From contig RPQK01000129.1 of assembly GCA_003819755.1 (NCBI GenBank), positions 1 through 12,876 on the forward strand: a stretch of DNA of 12,876 nt. The letters are read 5' to 3'. Within the stretch, counting starts at the first letter, position 1, and each line of letters opens with the position of its first letter. The position numbers and the translations under genes were made by a program. This DNA is from Acidobacteriota bacterium (lineage in GTDB: Bacteria > Acidobacteriota > UBA6911 > RPQK01). Below, piece after piece: positions 1 to 7,029 of the stretch. Under the pieces are notes generated by a model, which had not been told where the DNA came from, searched no databases, and was given only the letters and a program-made list of their open reading frames with translations.

Positions 1-2
1 AG

Positions 3-1043
3 CTTGAGATGGGCCTGGACTCGATGCTCTTCATCCCTACGGCGCCTCGGCCGCAGCGCCCGGACCATCCCGACCTGCGCGGTTTACCGGTAAGATTTCA
101 CCCGAAAGTGAAGACTAAGGAATGGCGGGAACCGGTCAAGGGCGACTTCGACATTCTGCACAAGGAGTACAGCACGCCGGCAGGCAAGCTGACCACCAGT
201 ATCCGCCTCTCGGACGACTGGACGCACGGAGAGCACATTCCGTTCGTGGACGATTTTCAGGTTCCCCGTGCGCTCAAGCCCCTGGTCACCGGGCCGGGAG
301 ATCTGGCAGCCCTGGCCTACCTGTTGTCCCCTCCTCCCGCGGAGGACGTGGCAAGGTTCACGGAGGAGGCCCATCAGGCCCGCCGTTTCGCCTCGGAGCG
401 GGACGTCCTGCTTGCCGGGGGCTGGGGAGTCGGAGTCGATATGGCCGACTGGCTCTGCGGCATGCAGGAACTGATGGTCCTGACCATCGAGCAGCCGGAC
501 TTCGTGACTGAGATCCTCGAGATGATCTATCGCTGGAACAGGCAGAGAATGGAAGTGGTCCTCTCCGCCCCGGTCGACCTTTTTATCCGCCGGGCCTGGT
601 ACGAAGGCTGCGATTTCCTCACCCCCGACTTTTACCGCAAGGCAGTCCTGCCAGGTCTTCAAGCGGAGGTCAATCTGGCACATGAAAAAGGCGCGAAGTT
701 CGGCTACATCTGCTCGAGCGGAGCCGGGCCGTTGCTCGATTGCTTCCTGGAGGCCGGGTTGGACGTTTTGATCGGCGTCGATCCTGTCCAGGGTACGCAC
801 ACCAACTTGCGCGCTTTCAAGGAGAAGCTGGGCCGCCGAGTCTGCCTCTGGGGCGGAGTCTCGGGAGCGATCACCGTGGAAACAGGAACCGAGGAGGAGG
901 TGCGAACAGCCGTCCGACAGGCTATCGACCTTCTGGGGCCACGGGGTTTCATCCTTTCCCCGGTCGACAACATCACCGAGGACACCGCGGCAACCTGGCG
1001 CAACGTGAAGGTCTTCATTGATGAGTGGAAGGCCCGCACCTAG
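3..1043 (+). CDS. Uroporphyrinogen decarboxylase-fold (URO-D/MtaA-like) protein, 5' end cut by window
   Basis: This is a member of the URO-D superfamily (TIM-barrel decarboxylases and corrinoid/methyl transferases). The frame is open to the left edge, with Leu-Glu before the first visible Met at 9, and the visible protein begins where family members are usually about 50 residues in, so the true start lies outside. From that Met, 344 residues remain. The C-terminal half is typical: a strand plus CSSG (residues 235-238), an EAGLDVL helix-strand (248-254), a VDPVQG segment (258-262), a LWGGVSG strand (280-286), a GTEEEV helix start (293-298), and a GFILSPVDNI strand (313-322). The position that is His-x-Cys-Gly in Zn-dependent methyltransferases reads Cys-Ser-Ser-Gly, so a metal site of that type is not visible. 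It is unlikely to be the heme enzyme HemE, because the N-terminal substrate motifs are outside the window or different. The reaction is unknown. The MBL gene follows 54 bp later on the same strand, consistent with co-transcription. Confidence 0.85.
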   Translation, partial: LEMGLDSMLFIPTAPRPQRPDHPDLRGLPVRFHPKVKTKEWREPVKGDFDILHKEYSTPAGKLTTSIRLSDDWTHGEHIPFVDDFQVPRALKPLVTGPGDLAALAYLLSPPPAEDVARFTEEAHQARRFASERDVLLAGGWGVGVDMADWLCGMQELMVLTIEQPDFVTEILEMIYRWNRQRMEVVLSAPVDLFIRRAWYEGCDFLTPDFYRKAVLPGLQAEVNLAHEKGAKFGYICSSGAGPLLDCFLEAGLDVLIGVDPVQGTHTNLRAFKEKLGRRVCLWGGVSGAITVETGTEEEVRTAVRQAIDLLGPRGFILSPVDNITEDTAATWRNVKVFIDEWKART

Positions 1044-1097
1044 GCCGCAGGACCTGGCTTTTTGTGTTAGCTGTGGGAAAAGACCGGAGATCGATAA

Positions 1098-3068
1098 ATG
1101 AGCGATGGACATCCAAAACGGCCGCCCGGACTTTCCCGGCGCGGGTTCCTGCAGACCGGCGCCGGCCTGGCAGCCTGGGAAACGGCGGCCCTTGCTCAGG
1201 ATCGGCGCCCGGCCGGCGATTCCGCCATGCTCCCCGGCGGGCAACCGGTTCGGCTTTCCGAGAACCTGTATGTCTTCCGAGATACCTGCAATGTTTACCT
1301 GGTCAAGAACGGTTCAGACGGTCTTCTGATCGATTTCGGGTCTGGGCGCCTTCTGGAGCTAGCCCCGGATCTCGGGATATCGAAGATCAGCCAAGTCCTG
1401 CACACTCACCATCACCGGGATCAGGCCCAGGGGGACGGGAAAGCGGTAGCGGCACGCATTCCCATCGCGGTTCCGGCGCACGAACGACATCTCTTCGAAG
1501 ACGCCGAAAACTTCTGGCGCAACCGGCGGGTCAATCACCTGTATGCGGTTCGCAATGACTTTTTCACTCTCACCCGGAACGTCCCGGCGGCGGCGCTTCT
1601 TCACGACTACGAGACTTTTCGCTGGGGGCCATACGAATTCTTCATCCTTCCGACGCCGGGACACACTATCGGCTCGGTCACCCTTTTGGCTAAGATCGAC
1701 GGGAAGCTGGTCGCCTTTTCGGGTGACCTGATCTTCGCTCCCGGCAAGGTCCAGACGCTGCACGATCTACAGTACAACTATGGCAACATGGAAGGGGTCG
1801 ACTTTTCGGTCTACTCGCTGACTCGGCTGGCCGAGAGGAACCCGGAGTTGGTTTGCCCTTCTCACGGCGAGCCGATCAAAGACCCGGTCCCCGGGATCAA
1901 CGAGTTGATTCGGAAGCTTTCCGACTGGTACGACTACTGGCGCGGACCCACCATGATCGTCCGAAACCGGCCGATTGCGATTTCTCCTCACCTGGTCGCT
2001 CATCATCTGCCTGTTTCCTCTTTCTACGCGATCGTGAGCGACAGCGGTAAGGCGCTTTTCCTTGACTACGGCTCGGCCAGCAACACCGCCTTCCTTGTTT
2101 TCAAGGACTGGCCCGATGTTTATGACCGCATGCGCTTTCTGGAGCACAGCATCGACACTCTGCGTGCCCAGTACGGCCTAAAATCTGTTGACGTGGTCAT
2201 GCCCAGCCACACGCACGACGACCACATCAACGGGTTCCCGCACCTGGTCCGCCACTACGGCACCAAAGTCTGGTGTTACGAAAACATGAAGGAGATCATC
2301 GAGAACCCGCGCGGGAGGAACATCGGGTGCGTCCTGCCGGATGCCATCAAGGTTGATCGAACATTCCGTGATCGGGAGAGCTTCCGCTGGGAGGAATTCG
2401 AGTTCACGGTGGCTCATTCCCCGGGGCATACCGAGTATCAGATGGCGATGTTCGTAACCGTCGACGGGACGCGGGTGGCTTTTACGGGAGACGCCTTCTT
2501 CAACACCCCGGCGAACCCGGAAGATGGGCTTCGCCACAACCTGATTTACCGGAACGATGTCTACAGCGACAGCCACATGAAGTCGCTTCGTAACATTCTG
2601 GATTTCCAGCCGAATGTGATCGCTCCGGGGCACGGTTCGCCCTTTCTGGTTAACCGAACCGATTTGTCGCGTTTTGAAAAGCGGCTCGAACAGCAAAAAG
2701 TCCACTTCGAATCGCTCATAGCGGACCCGGATGTCAATTTCGGGCTGGATCCTTCCTGGGTTCACTTGTATCCGTATCAGCTGCTCCTCGCGCGCGGAGA
2801 GGCACGCCCCATCGAGCTCAGGGTTCGCAATCATCGAAGCCGGCCTATGGCTATCGACTGTTCGCTCGTGCTTCCCGACGGATGGCGGTCCGCGCCCGCC
2901 CGAACCCGGATCTCCGTCCCGGGCAAAGCCCTCGGCAAGTCGATTTTCCAGGTCACGATCCCGCCCGGGTGGCAGTCGAAATTTCCCCGGGTAGCGATCG
3001 CCGCGGACATCATGGCAGACGGCCGGTATCTCGGCCAGATCGCGGAAGCGGTGGTGGATGTCCTTTGA
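1098..3068 (+). CDS. Tat-exported protein with two metallo-beta-lactamase-fold domains and a C-terminal Ig-like domain
   Basis: The 656-residue protein starts with a twin-arginine signal (SRRGFLQ at 13-19, hydrophobic stretch to Ala-Leu-Ala-Gln near 34), so it should be exported folded, with its metals. Domain 1 (about 50-280) has the MBL metal motif as T-H104-x-H106-x-D108-Q109, followed by PGH189, GD210 and SH256G. The last residue of the first motif is Gln where His is usual. Domain 2 (about 295-525) has the complete set: H371-x-H373-x-D375-H376, PGH444, GD465 and GH512G. Residues about 560-656 are beta-rich and resemble NEW3-type Ig-like domains (RVRNHRSRPM, LPDGW, TIPPGW). The substrate cannot be read from the sequence; family members include hydrolases acting on lactams, thioesters, phosphoesters and sulfate esters. 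A GGAG site at 1086-1089 lies 8 nt before the ATG. It follows the URO-D-like gene and precedes an unknown protein in the same direction. Confidence 0.9.
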   Translation: MSDGHPKRPPGLSRRGFLQTGAGLAAWETAALAQDRRPAGDSAMLPGGQPVRLSENLYVFRDTCNVYLVKNGSDGLLIDFGSGRLLELAPDLGISKISQVLHTHHHRDQAQGDGKAVAARIPIAVPAHERHLFEDAENFWRNRRVNHLYAVRNDFFTLTRNVPAAALLHDYETFRWGPYEFFILPTPGHTIGSVTLLAKIDGKLVAFSGDLIFAPGKVQTLHDLQYNYGNMEGVDFSVYSLTRLAERNPELVCPSHGEPIKDPVPGINELIRKLSDWYDYWRGPTMIVRNRPIAISPHLVAHHLPVSSFYAIVSDSGKALFLDYGSASNTAFLVFKDWPDVYDRMRFLEHSIDTLRAQYGLKSVDVVMPSHTHDDHINGFPHLVRHYGTKVWCYENMKEIIENPRGRNIGCVLPDAIKVDRTFRDRESFRWEEFEFTVAHSPGHTEYQMAMFVTVDGTRVAFTGDAFFNTPANPEDGLRHNLIYRNDVYSDSHMKSLRNILDFQPNVIAPGHGSPFLVNRTDLSRFEKRLEQQKVHFESLIADPDVNFGLDPSWVHLYPYQLLLARGEARPIELRVRNHRSRPMAIDCSLVLPDGWRSAPARTRISVPGKALGKSIFQVTIPPGWQSKFPRVAIAADIMADGRYLGQIAEAVVDVL

Positions 3069-3123
3069 ATCCTCTTCATCCTGTCGAGAAGGCATTTGAC
3101 AGGATTGACAAGATAACAGGATT
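3068..3123 (+). repeat. Mirrored 9-bp-period repeat (GACAGGATT type)
   Basis: The right arm contains the units GACAGGATT (3098), GACAAGAT (3107) and AACAGGATT (3115). The left arm, read on the minus strand, contains GACAGGATG and AAGAGGATT (3085 down to 3068). The centre is 12 bp (3086-3097). ATCCTGTC at 3078-3085 pairs perfectly with GACAGGAT at 3098-3105. The left arm starts on the last base of the MBL stop codon, and the right arm ends directly before the ribosome binding site of the next gene. It has no T-run, so a terminator role is uncertain. Confidence 0.8.
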
Positions 3124-3135
3124 CAGGAGTGAGGC

Positions 3136-4332
3136 ATGGTACATGTTTTCTGCATCGCCGCTCTGATTAGCCTGCAATTAACACCCCGACCGATTTCCGT
3201 TCGCGAAATTGATCGGTCGGCGACCCGGGGAGTGGCGGCGGTTGAGGTCAATGATTACGTCTTCGGCGGATATGCCGGTGACTTCCCTTCTCCGCCGCAC
3301 GCCGATCTTAATCCGAAGAAAGCGATCGTCGTTGCCTGGCGTGATTTTCCCCACCGTTTCGTTTTCTCCCACGAGGCGAGTTACTGCCCCTGGTTCGAAA
3401 TGCCTTCCGGTGCCGCGGTCTCCTGTCAAATGTTCGAGGGGAACGACGGCTGGGCGGAATTGTTCAACGAGCAGGGGCGAAAAGAGCAAAACAGCTTCGT
3501 TGACATTATTGACCCCGGACCCGACCGCGCCTGGGTTCGCTGGCACTATACCGGGGTCAACATGGAGTCGGGAGACGCCGCGTACCGGGCGGTTGAGGAC
3601 TTCTGGGCCTTCCCGAATGGCCTGGTCCTGCGGCGCCAGGTCATGCATTCGCTCAAGCCAGGGAAGCAGGTGGGGTATGCGCGGGAGCCAATCGAACAGA
3701 TTGTCCTCTGCCCGGTCGGAAAGCTGTGGTTTGATGTGTTGAGACAAGACCCGCAGACCGGGGAGAACCTGGCGTTTGTCGGGCTTGATCCGTTCTCGGA
3801 TGTCCGGATCGACATCCGCTGGCAAAAGGCAGATCCCGCTTCGTTCAAGGACCGTGTGCACGAAGGGAAAGCCCGTCGGACAGGCCCACCCTGGCGTCGC
3901 CTGGATGATTCGGCGGGTGCCGTGATCGTCACTCCTCTGTTGGATGGTTCTCCCTTCGTCATCATAGGAGACGCGTCCGGGTTCCCCCATGAGCAGACCC
4001 GCATCAAGGAGCACTCCGATCGCCCCGGAACAGGCGGCTGGGGATGGGGAACCCTGTCCTGGGATCATTGGCCGATCGGCTGGCTGAACTCGCAATCTCA
4101 TGAGGTCGACGAACAATCTTTCCGACTCTACCCGAATCACTTCGCCCCGTCCGGAATCGATCTATGGCAAATGCCGAACGAACAGGTGGAGGGGAAAGAC
4201 TTCTATTCATTGATGGGCGTCGGCGGAGATGATCTGGAAGCCATTCGAAAGACGGCAAAGAAGTGGCTTGAGGGCGGGCTGGGGAAAACGCGCGACCCGG
4301 AAAATGCGGCCAGGCTGGACCGCGTTCGCTAG
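3136..4332 (+). CDS. Hypothetical protein of 398 residues, possibly exported
   Basis: I do not recognise this family. The ATG has a clear AGGAG site (3125-3129) 6 nt upstream, which decides the start. The N-terminus (residues 3-16, VHVFCIAALISLQL after the Met) is hydrophobic and could be a short signal peptide, but no positively charged residue precedes it, so export is only possible. The rest is rich in aromatic residues and beta-prone: FWAFPNGLVLRRQV around 155-168, PIEQIVLCPVGKLWF around 185-199, then GGWGWGTLSWDHWPIGW (about 302-318) and a run ending LYPNHFAPSGIDLW. No transmembrane helix is visible after residue 20, and no catalytic motif I know. The Trp/Gly-rich segment could form a carbohydrate-like binding surface, but that is a guess. 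The gene is last in the + strand block with the URO-D-like and MBL genes, and a large hairpin follows its stop by 22 bp. Confidence 0.75.
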   Translation: MVHVFCIAALISLQLTPRPISVREIDRSATRGVAAVEVNDYVFGGYAGDFPSPPHADLNPKKAIVVAWRDFPHRFVFSHEASYCPWFEMPSGAAVSCQMFEGNDGWAELFNEQGRKEQNSFVDIIDPGPDRAWVRWHYTGVNMESGDAAYRAVEDFWAFPNGLVLRRQVMHSLKPGKQVGYAREPIEQIVLCPVGKLWFDVLRQDPQTGENLAFVGLDPFSDVRIDIRWQKADPASFKDRVHEGKARRTGPPWRRLDDSAGAVIVTPLLDGSPFVIIGDASGFPHEQTRIKEHSDRPGTGGWGWGTLSWDHWPIGWLNSQSHEVDEQSFRLYPNHFAPSGIDLWQMPNEQVEGKDFYSLMGVGGDDLEAIRKTAKKWLEGGLGKTRDPENAARLDRVR

Positions 4333-4354
4333 CCGCTGAGGAGCGGCGCGTTGA

Positions 4355-4418
4355 GTGGGCCCGCGGATAACGCGGATCTACGCGAATCTCGCGGGATCCG
4401 CGTTATCCGCGGGCTCAC
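4355..4418. repeat. Mirrored CGCG 9-bp-period hairpin, probable bidirectional terminator
   Basis: Two 24-nt arms (4355-4378 and 4395-4418) are inverted copies, with only one position forming G-T instead of a Watson-Crick pair. Inside the 16-nt loop a second stem pairs CGCGA (4381-4385) with TCGCG (4389-4393). Six units that begin CGCG follow at 9-bp steps from 4362 to 4416 (CGCGGATAA, CGCGGATCT, one extra A, CGCGAATCT, CGCGGGATC, CGCGTTATC, CGCGGGCTC). It lies between two converging genes, 22 bp after one stop and 2 bp after the other, as expected for a shared terminator. It lacks a T-run, so termination would not be of the classic intrinsic type. Confidence 0.85.
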
Positions 4419-4420
4419 GG

Positions 4421-6502
4421 TCACCGCAGCTGCTTCCAGAGGTAGGCGTAGGCCAGAGCGCTCATGAACGCCCGCTGGCGGTTGTTGGCAGCACCCGCGT
4501 GCCCGCCTTCGGTATTCTCGTAGAAGTACAACGGATGTCCCATCTCCTGCATGCGCGCGGCCATCTTTCGGGCGTGGCCGGGATGGACACGATCGTCACG
4601 GGTCGAGGTGGTGAACAGGACTTTCGGATAAGTCTTGTCCTTGGCCACGTTGTGGTAGGGGGAATAAGTCCGAATATAGTCCCACATGTCCGGTTCATCC
4701 GGGTTCCCGTACTCGGCCTGCCAACTGGCCCCGGCCAGGAGCTTGCTGTAGCGCTTCATGTCGAGCAGCGGAGCCTGGCAGACCACCGCTTTGAACAGCT
4801 CGGGATGCATCGTGAAGGCCGCCCCGACCAGCAGCCCGCCGTTGCTCCCGCCTTCGATACCGAGGTGCTCGCGAGAAGTGATTTTGCGATTTATCAGGTC
4901 CTGTGCGACCGCCGCAAAATCTTCGTAGGCTTTGCGCCGGTTCTTCTTGACCGCAGCCTGATGCCAACGCGGCCCGAACTCGCCTCCCCCGCGGATATTG
5001 GCCACCGCAAACACTCCGCCTTTCTCAAGCCAGCCCGCGCCGTCAAGGGAACGATAGCTCGGCCGCGACGGAATTTCGAAACCGCCGTATCCGGTGAGCA
5101 GAGTCGGGTTCAATCCATCTAGTTTCACATCCTTGCGCCGCACCAGGAAATAAGGGATGCGGGTGCCATCCTGCGACGGGACATCCAACTGTTCAACCTG
5201 AAGCCCCTCGGCATTGAAGAAGACCGGCATCGTCTTCACCGTCTGCGCCTTCCCCCCGTCCCGGACCAGCTGAAGCGTCGTTGGGGTCAGGAAGTCGGTA
5301 TACGTCAGGAAGTAGTCGTTGGACAGAGAGCTGGTGGCGGATACCGAAGCTGATCCCATGCGCGGGACCGGGATTTCGGTCTGAGGCCAGTTCCCGCGCT
5401 CCAACCGGACTTCATAGATCCGACTTGCGATGTTGTCGAGAACGCTGACGAGCAACAGATCCTTCGTCACGGAGAACGACGCCAGCGAGGTTCGCTCCGT
5501 GGGCTCAAACAGAACTTTGAATTCCCGATTGCCCGAGAGAAAGCGCTCGAGGTCTATCGCCAGCAACGAGCCTTGTTTGTAAGTCTTGCCGGCCGGTTTC
5601 CAGTCGGTCCTCAGCGACAGAAGGAGTTGCTTCTTGAATATGTCGTAATCGGAGACATCGCCGGGCATCTCAAGCTTGACCAACCTTCCTTCCCGAATCA
5701 GGAAAACCTCGGCCGAGAAGAAATCCGGGGCGCGTTCGGCCAGATCGTAGCGTCCGTCAGGTGTGTGAACGCTGACGACACCCGCCGAAACATCGTCGAC
5801 TTTACCCTCGAAGACGGGGCGCGCCTGATCGAGCGGCGTTCCTCGCTTCCACTCCTTGGCAACACGGGGGTAGCCGGACCTGGTCAACGATCCTTCTCCA
5901 AAGTCCGTTCCCACCCAGAGAGTGTCACGGTCCTTCCAGTTAACACGTGATTTCGCCTCGGAAAGGACGAAGCCATTCGCGACAAAGCTCTTTATCTGGG
6001 TGTCGAATTCGCGCTGGACAACGGCGTCGCCGCCTCCCCGGCTCAGGGAAATCATGCAGTGCCGATAGTCGGGATAGAGGCAGGTGTTTCCCTTGTAGAC
6101 CCAGTTCTCGTTTTCGGTCTTTGCCAGGGCGTCCACGTCCAGGATGGTCTCCCAGTTCGGCTGCGGTTTCAGGTAGTCCTCGACGGTGGTCCGCCGCCAG
6201 ACTCCCCGCACATGGCCCGTATCCTGCCAGAAGTTGTAGATATATTTCCCGCGAAGGGTGGGGAAGGCGATCTTCTCCCGGGAATCGAGAATATCCAGAA
6301 AACGCTGGACACTGCCCTTAAACTCGGGGACTGTTTCCAGCTCCGCCACGGTAAGCTTATTCTGCTGTTCGACCCAGGCTAAAGCCTTCTGACCCTGGAT
6401 CTCCTCGAGCCACAAGTAGGGATCCTCGTCCTGCGCCGGGCTCTGTGCGACCGCGGGTGACAGGGATACCAGACCAAGCAACAAAATTCTGTCAAATCTC
6501 AT
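4421..6502 (-). CDS. Secreted prolyl oligopeptidase family (S9A) serine peptidase
   Basis: This 693-residue protein matches the usual length of prolyl oligopeptidases, which cleave after Pro (or related residues) in short peptides. Residues 1-21 form a signal peptide (ILLLGLVSLSPAVAQ), so it should act in the periplasm or outside the cell. The N-terminal part has the family start DPYLWLEEIQG (27-37), followed by a beta-propeller region (about 75-430). The alpha/beta hydrolase domain follows, with GYGGFEIP (471-478), ANIRGGGEFG (501-510), the nucleophile in GGSNGG (Ser553), the acid in RDDRVHP (Asp636/637), and the base in GGHAGA (His668). All three catalytic residues are present, so it should be active. 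The ATG has a strong GGAGGG site (6508-6513) 5 nt upstream and its own promoter. It stands alone on this strand and converges with the unknown gene to its left. The S9A assignment is firm, but the exact peptide preference cannot be told. Confidence 0.95.
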   Translation of the reverse strand: MRFDRILLLGLVSLSPAVAQSPAQDEDPYLWLEEIQGQKALAWVEQQNKLTVAELETVPEFKGSVQRFLDILDSREKIAFPTLRGKYIYNFWQDTGHVRGVWRRTTVEDYLKPQPNWETILDVDALAKTENENWVYKGNTCLYPDYRHCMISLSRGGGDAVVQREFDTQIKSFVANGFVLSEAKSRVNWKDRDTLWVGTDFGEGSLTRSGYPRVAKEWKRGTPLDQARPVFEGKVDDVSAGVVSVHTPDGRYDLAERAPDFFSAEVFLIREGRLVKLEMPGDVSDYDIFKKQLLLSLRTDWKPAGKTYKQGSLLAIDLERFLSGNREFKVLFEPTERTSLASFSVTKDLLLVSVLDNIASRIYEVRLERGNWPQTEIPVPRMGSASVSATSSLSNDYFLTYTDFLTPTTLQLVRDGGKAQTVKTMPVFFNAEGLQVEQLDVPSQDGTRIPYFLVRRKDVKLDGLNPTLLTGYGGFEIPSRPSYRSLDGAGWLEKGGVFAVANIRGGGEFGPRWHQAAVKKNRRKAYEDFAAVAQDLINRKITSREHLGIEGGSNGGLLVGAAFTMHPELFKAVVCQAPLLDMKRYSKLLAGASWQAEYGNPDEPDMWDYIRTYSPYHNVAKDKTYPKVLFTTSTRDDRVHPGHARKMAARMQEMGHPLYFYENTEGGHAGAANNRQRAFMSALAYAYLWKQLR

Positions 6503-6523
6503 GCGTTCCCTCCGGTTCGGGCC

Positions 6524-6553
6524 ATCCTAGTGAGGCCGGGAACGGGGTGTCAA
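6524..6553 (-). promoter_or_regulatory. Sigma70-type promoter of the S9 peptidase gene
   Basis: On the minus strand a perfect -35 box TTGACA (6553-6548) is followed by an 18-bp spacer and TAGGAT (6529-6524, 4 of 6 to consensus). The expected start of transcription is near 6517, leaving about 15 nt of leader that contains the GGAGGG ribosome site. The position fits well, although the -10 is imperfect. Confidence 0.55.
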
Positions 6554-6555
6554 GT

Positions 6556-6583
6556 GTCGCCGTCTGAACGTCGCCGTTTGAAC
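6556..6583. repeat. Two tandem 14-bp repeats just upstream of the peptidase -35 box
   Basis: GTCGCCGTCTGAAC (6556-6569) is directly followed by GTCGCCGTTTGAAC (6570-6583), with one mismatch. Read from the peptidase gene, they end 2 bp upstream of its -35 box. This is the normal position for an activator that contacts RNA polymerase. No regulator is identified. Confidence 0.6.
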
Positions 6584-6624
6584 GCCGGCTGAGTGACGTG
6601 CCGCTTTGGTCCCAGGCCCTGATA

Positions 6625-6713
6625 GCCGGAGGAAGGACCCCAAAGAACCAACGACGGCTAAGTGTCTCTTGTCCTTCGGGGTCTTTGAGATCCTTGGGGT
6701 CCTTTCCTCCGGC
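6625..6713. repeat. Mirrored 9-bp-period repeat (ACCCCAAAG type)
   Basis: The inverted arms are 6625-6643 and 6694-6713, identical when paired except for one extra base in the right arm. The right side runs in 9-bp steps: CTTCGGGGT (6674), CTTTGAGAT (6683), CCTTGGGGT (6692), CCTTTCCTC (6701). The left side shows the same unit in reverse orientation: ACCCCAAAG (6637), AACCAACGA (6646). The centre is about 20 bp. It sits between the divergent peptidase and XRE genes, upstream of both, so it is not a terminator of either. The rest of 6503-6789 holds the two promoters and the 14-bp repeats. Confidence 0.75.
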
Positions 6714-6752
6714 CATCCTGGGCTCAGCAACAAGACCGACGCGTAAAATATA

Positions 6753-6782
6753 CTTTACATTTTGTAAAGCATTAGTTACACT
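6753..6782 (+). promoter_or_regulatory. Promoter and overlapping operator of the XRE regulator gene (leaderless)
   Basis: A -35 box TTTACA (6754-6759), a 17-bp spacer and a -10 box TACACT (6777-6782) put the transcription start at about 6789, next to the ATG at 6790. No ribosome binding site precedes that ATG, so the transcript is probably leaderless. A perfect palindrome CTTTACA-TTT-TGTAAAG (6753-6769) covers the -35 box. It is the obvious operator, most simply for autorepression by the XRE protein encoded directly downstream. Confidence 0.65.
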
Positions 6783-6789
6783 CGCTACG

Positions 6790-7029
6790 ATGTCGGGACA
6801 GAAGTTGAAGGTGAATCTGCGGCGTTATCGTTTTGAGGCTGGCGACATGACGCAACAGGAACTGGCAGAAAGGGTCGGGGTAACACGCCAGACGATCATT
6901 TCCATTGAAAAAGGGAAATACGAGCCTTCGATACAGCTCGCGCTTCGGCTGGCCCGTCTTTTCGGTGTTCCGGTCGAGCGCCTCTTTGAACTGGACGAGC
7001 GGAAGGAGGATGGAAATGGCGGGAGGTAA
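6790..7029 (+). CDS. Small XRE-family helix-turn-helix transcriptional regulator
   Basis: The 79-residue protein is a single HTH domain of the Cro/CI type that binds DNA as a dimer. Helices 2 and 3 read TQQELAERVGVTRQTIISIE (21-40), followed by the conserved KGKYEPS and a helix RLARLFGVPVERLFELDE. These are the hallmarks of the stand-alone regulators often encoded beside a small membrane protein. The frame is open upstream to 6598, but similarity starts at this ATG and the promoter's predicted start coincides with it, so 6790 is chosen. The palindrome at 6753-6769 fits autoregulation. Its stop overlaps the start of the membrane protein gene by 14 bp, and the GGAGG inside this gene (7005-7009) serves that next gene, so the two are translationally coupled. 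Confidence 0.9.
   Translation: MSGQKLKVNLRRYRFEAGDMTQQELAERVGVTRQTIISIEKGKYEPSIQLALRLARLFGVPVERLFELDERKEDGNGGR

Noticed and set aside
1044..1070. Intrinsic terminator between the URO-D-like and MBL genes
   Set aside because: A TTTTT follows GCC/GGC, but the stem is only three pairs with no stable extension.
84..1244. Long open frame on the minus strand (386 codons)
   Set aside because: It is antisense to the URO-D-like and MBL genes; it has Cys/Arg/Gly-rich low-complexity composition, no family features and no ribosome site. Long antisense frames are common at this GC content.
2178..4140. Long minus-strand frames opposite the MBL and unknown genes (2178-3095, 3178-4140)
   Set aside because: Both lie antisense to well-supported genes and show no recognisable domains.
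6598..6789. Longer N-terminus for the XRE protein
   Set aside because: The upstream part translates the mirrored repeat and promoter; family similarity and the predicted transcript both begin at 6790.
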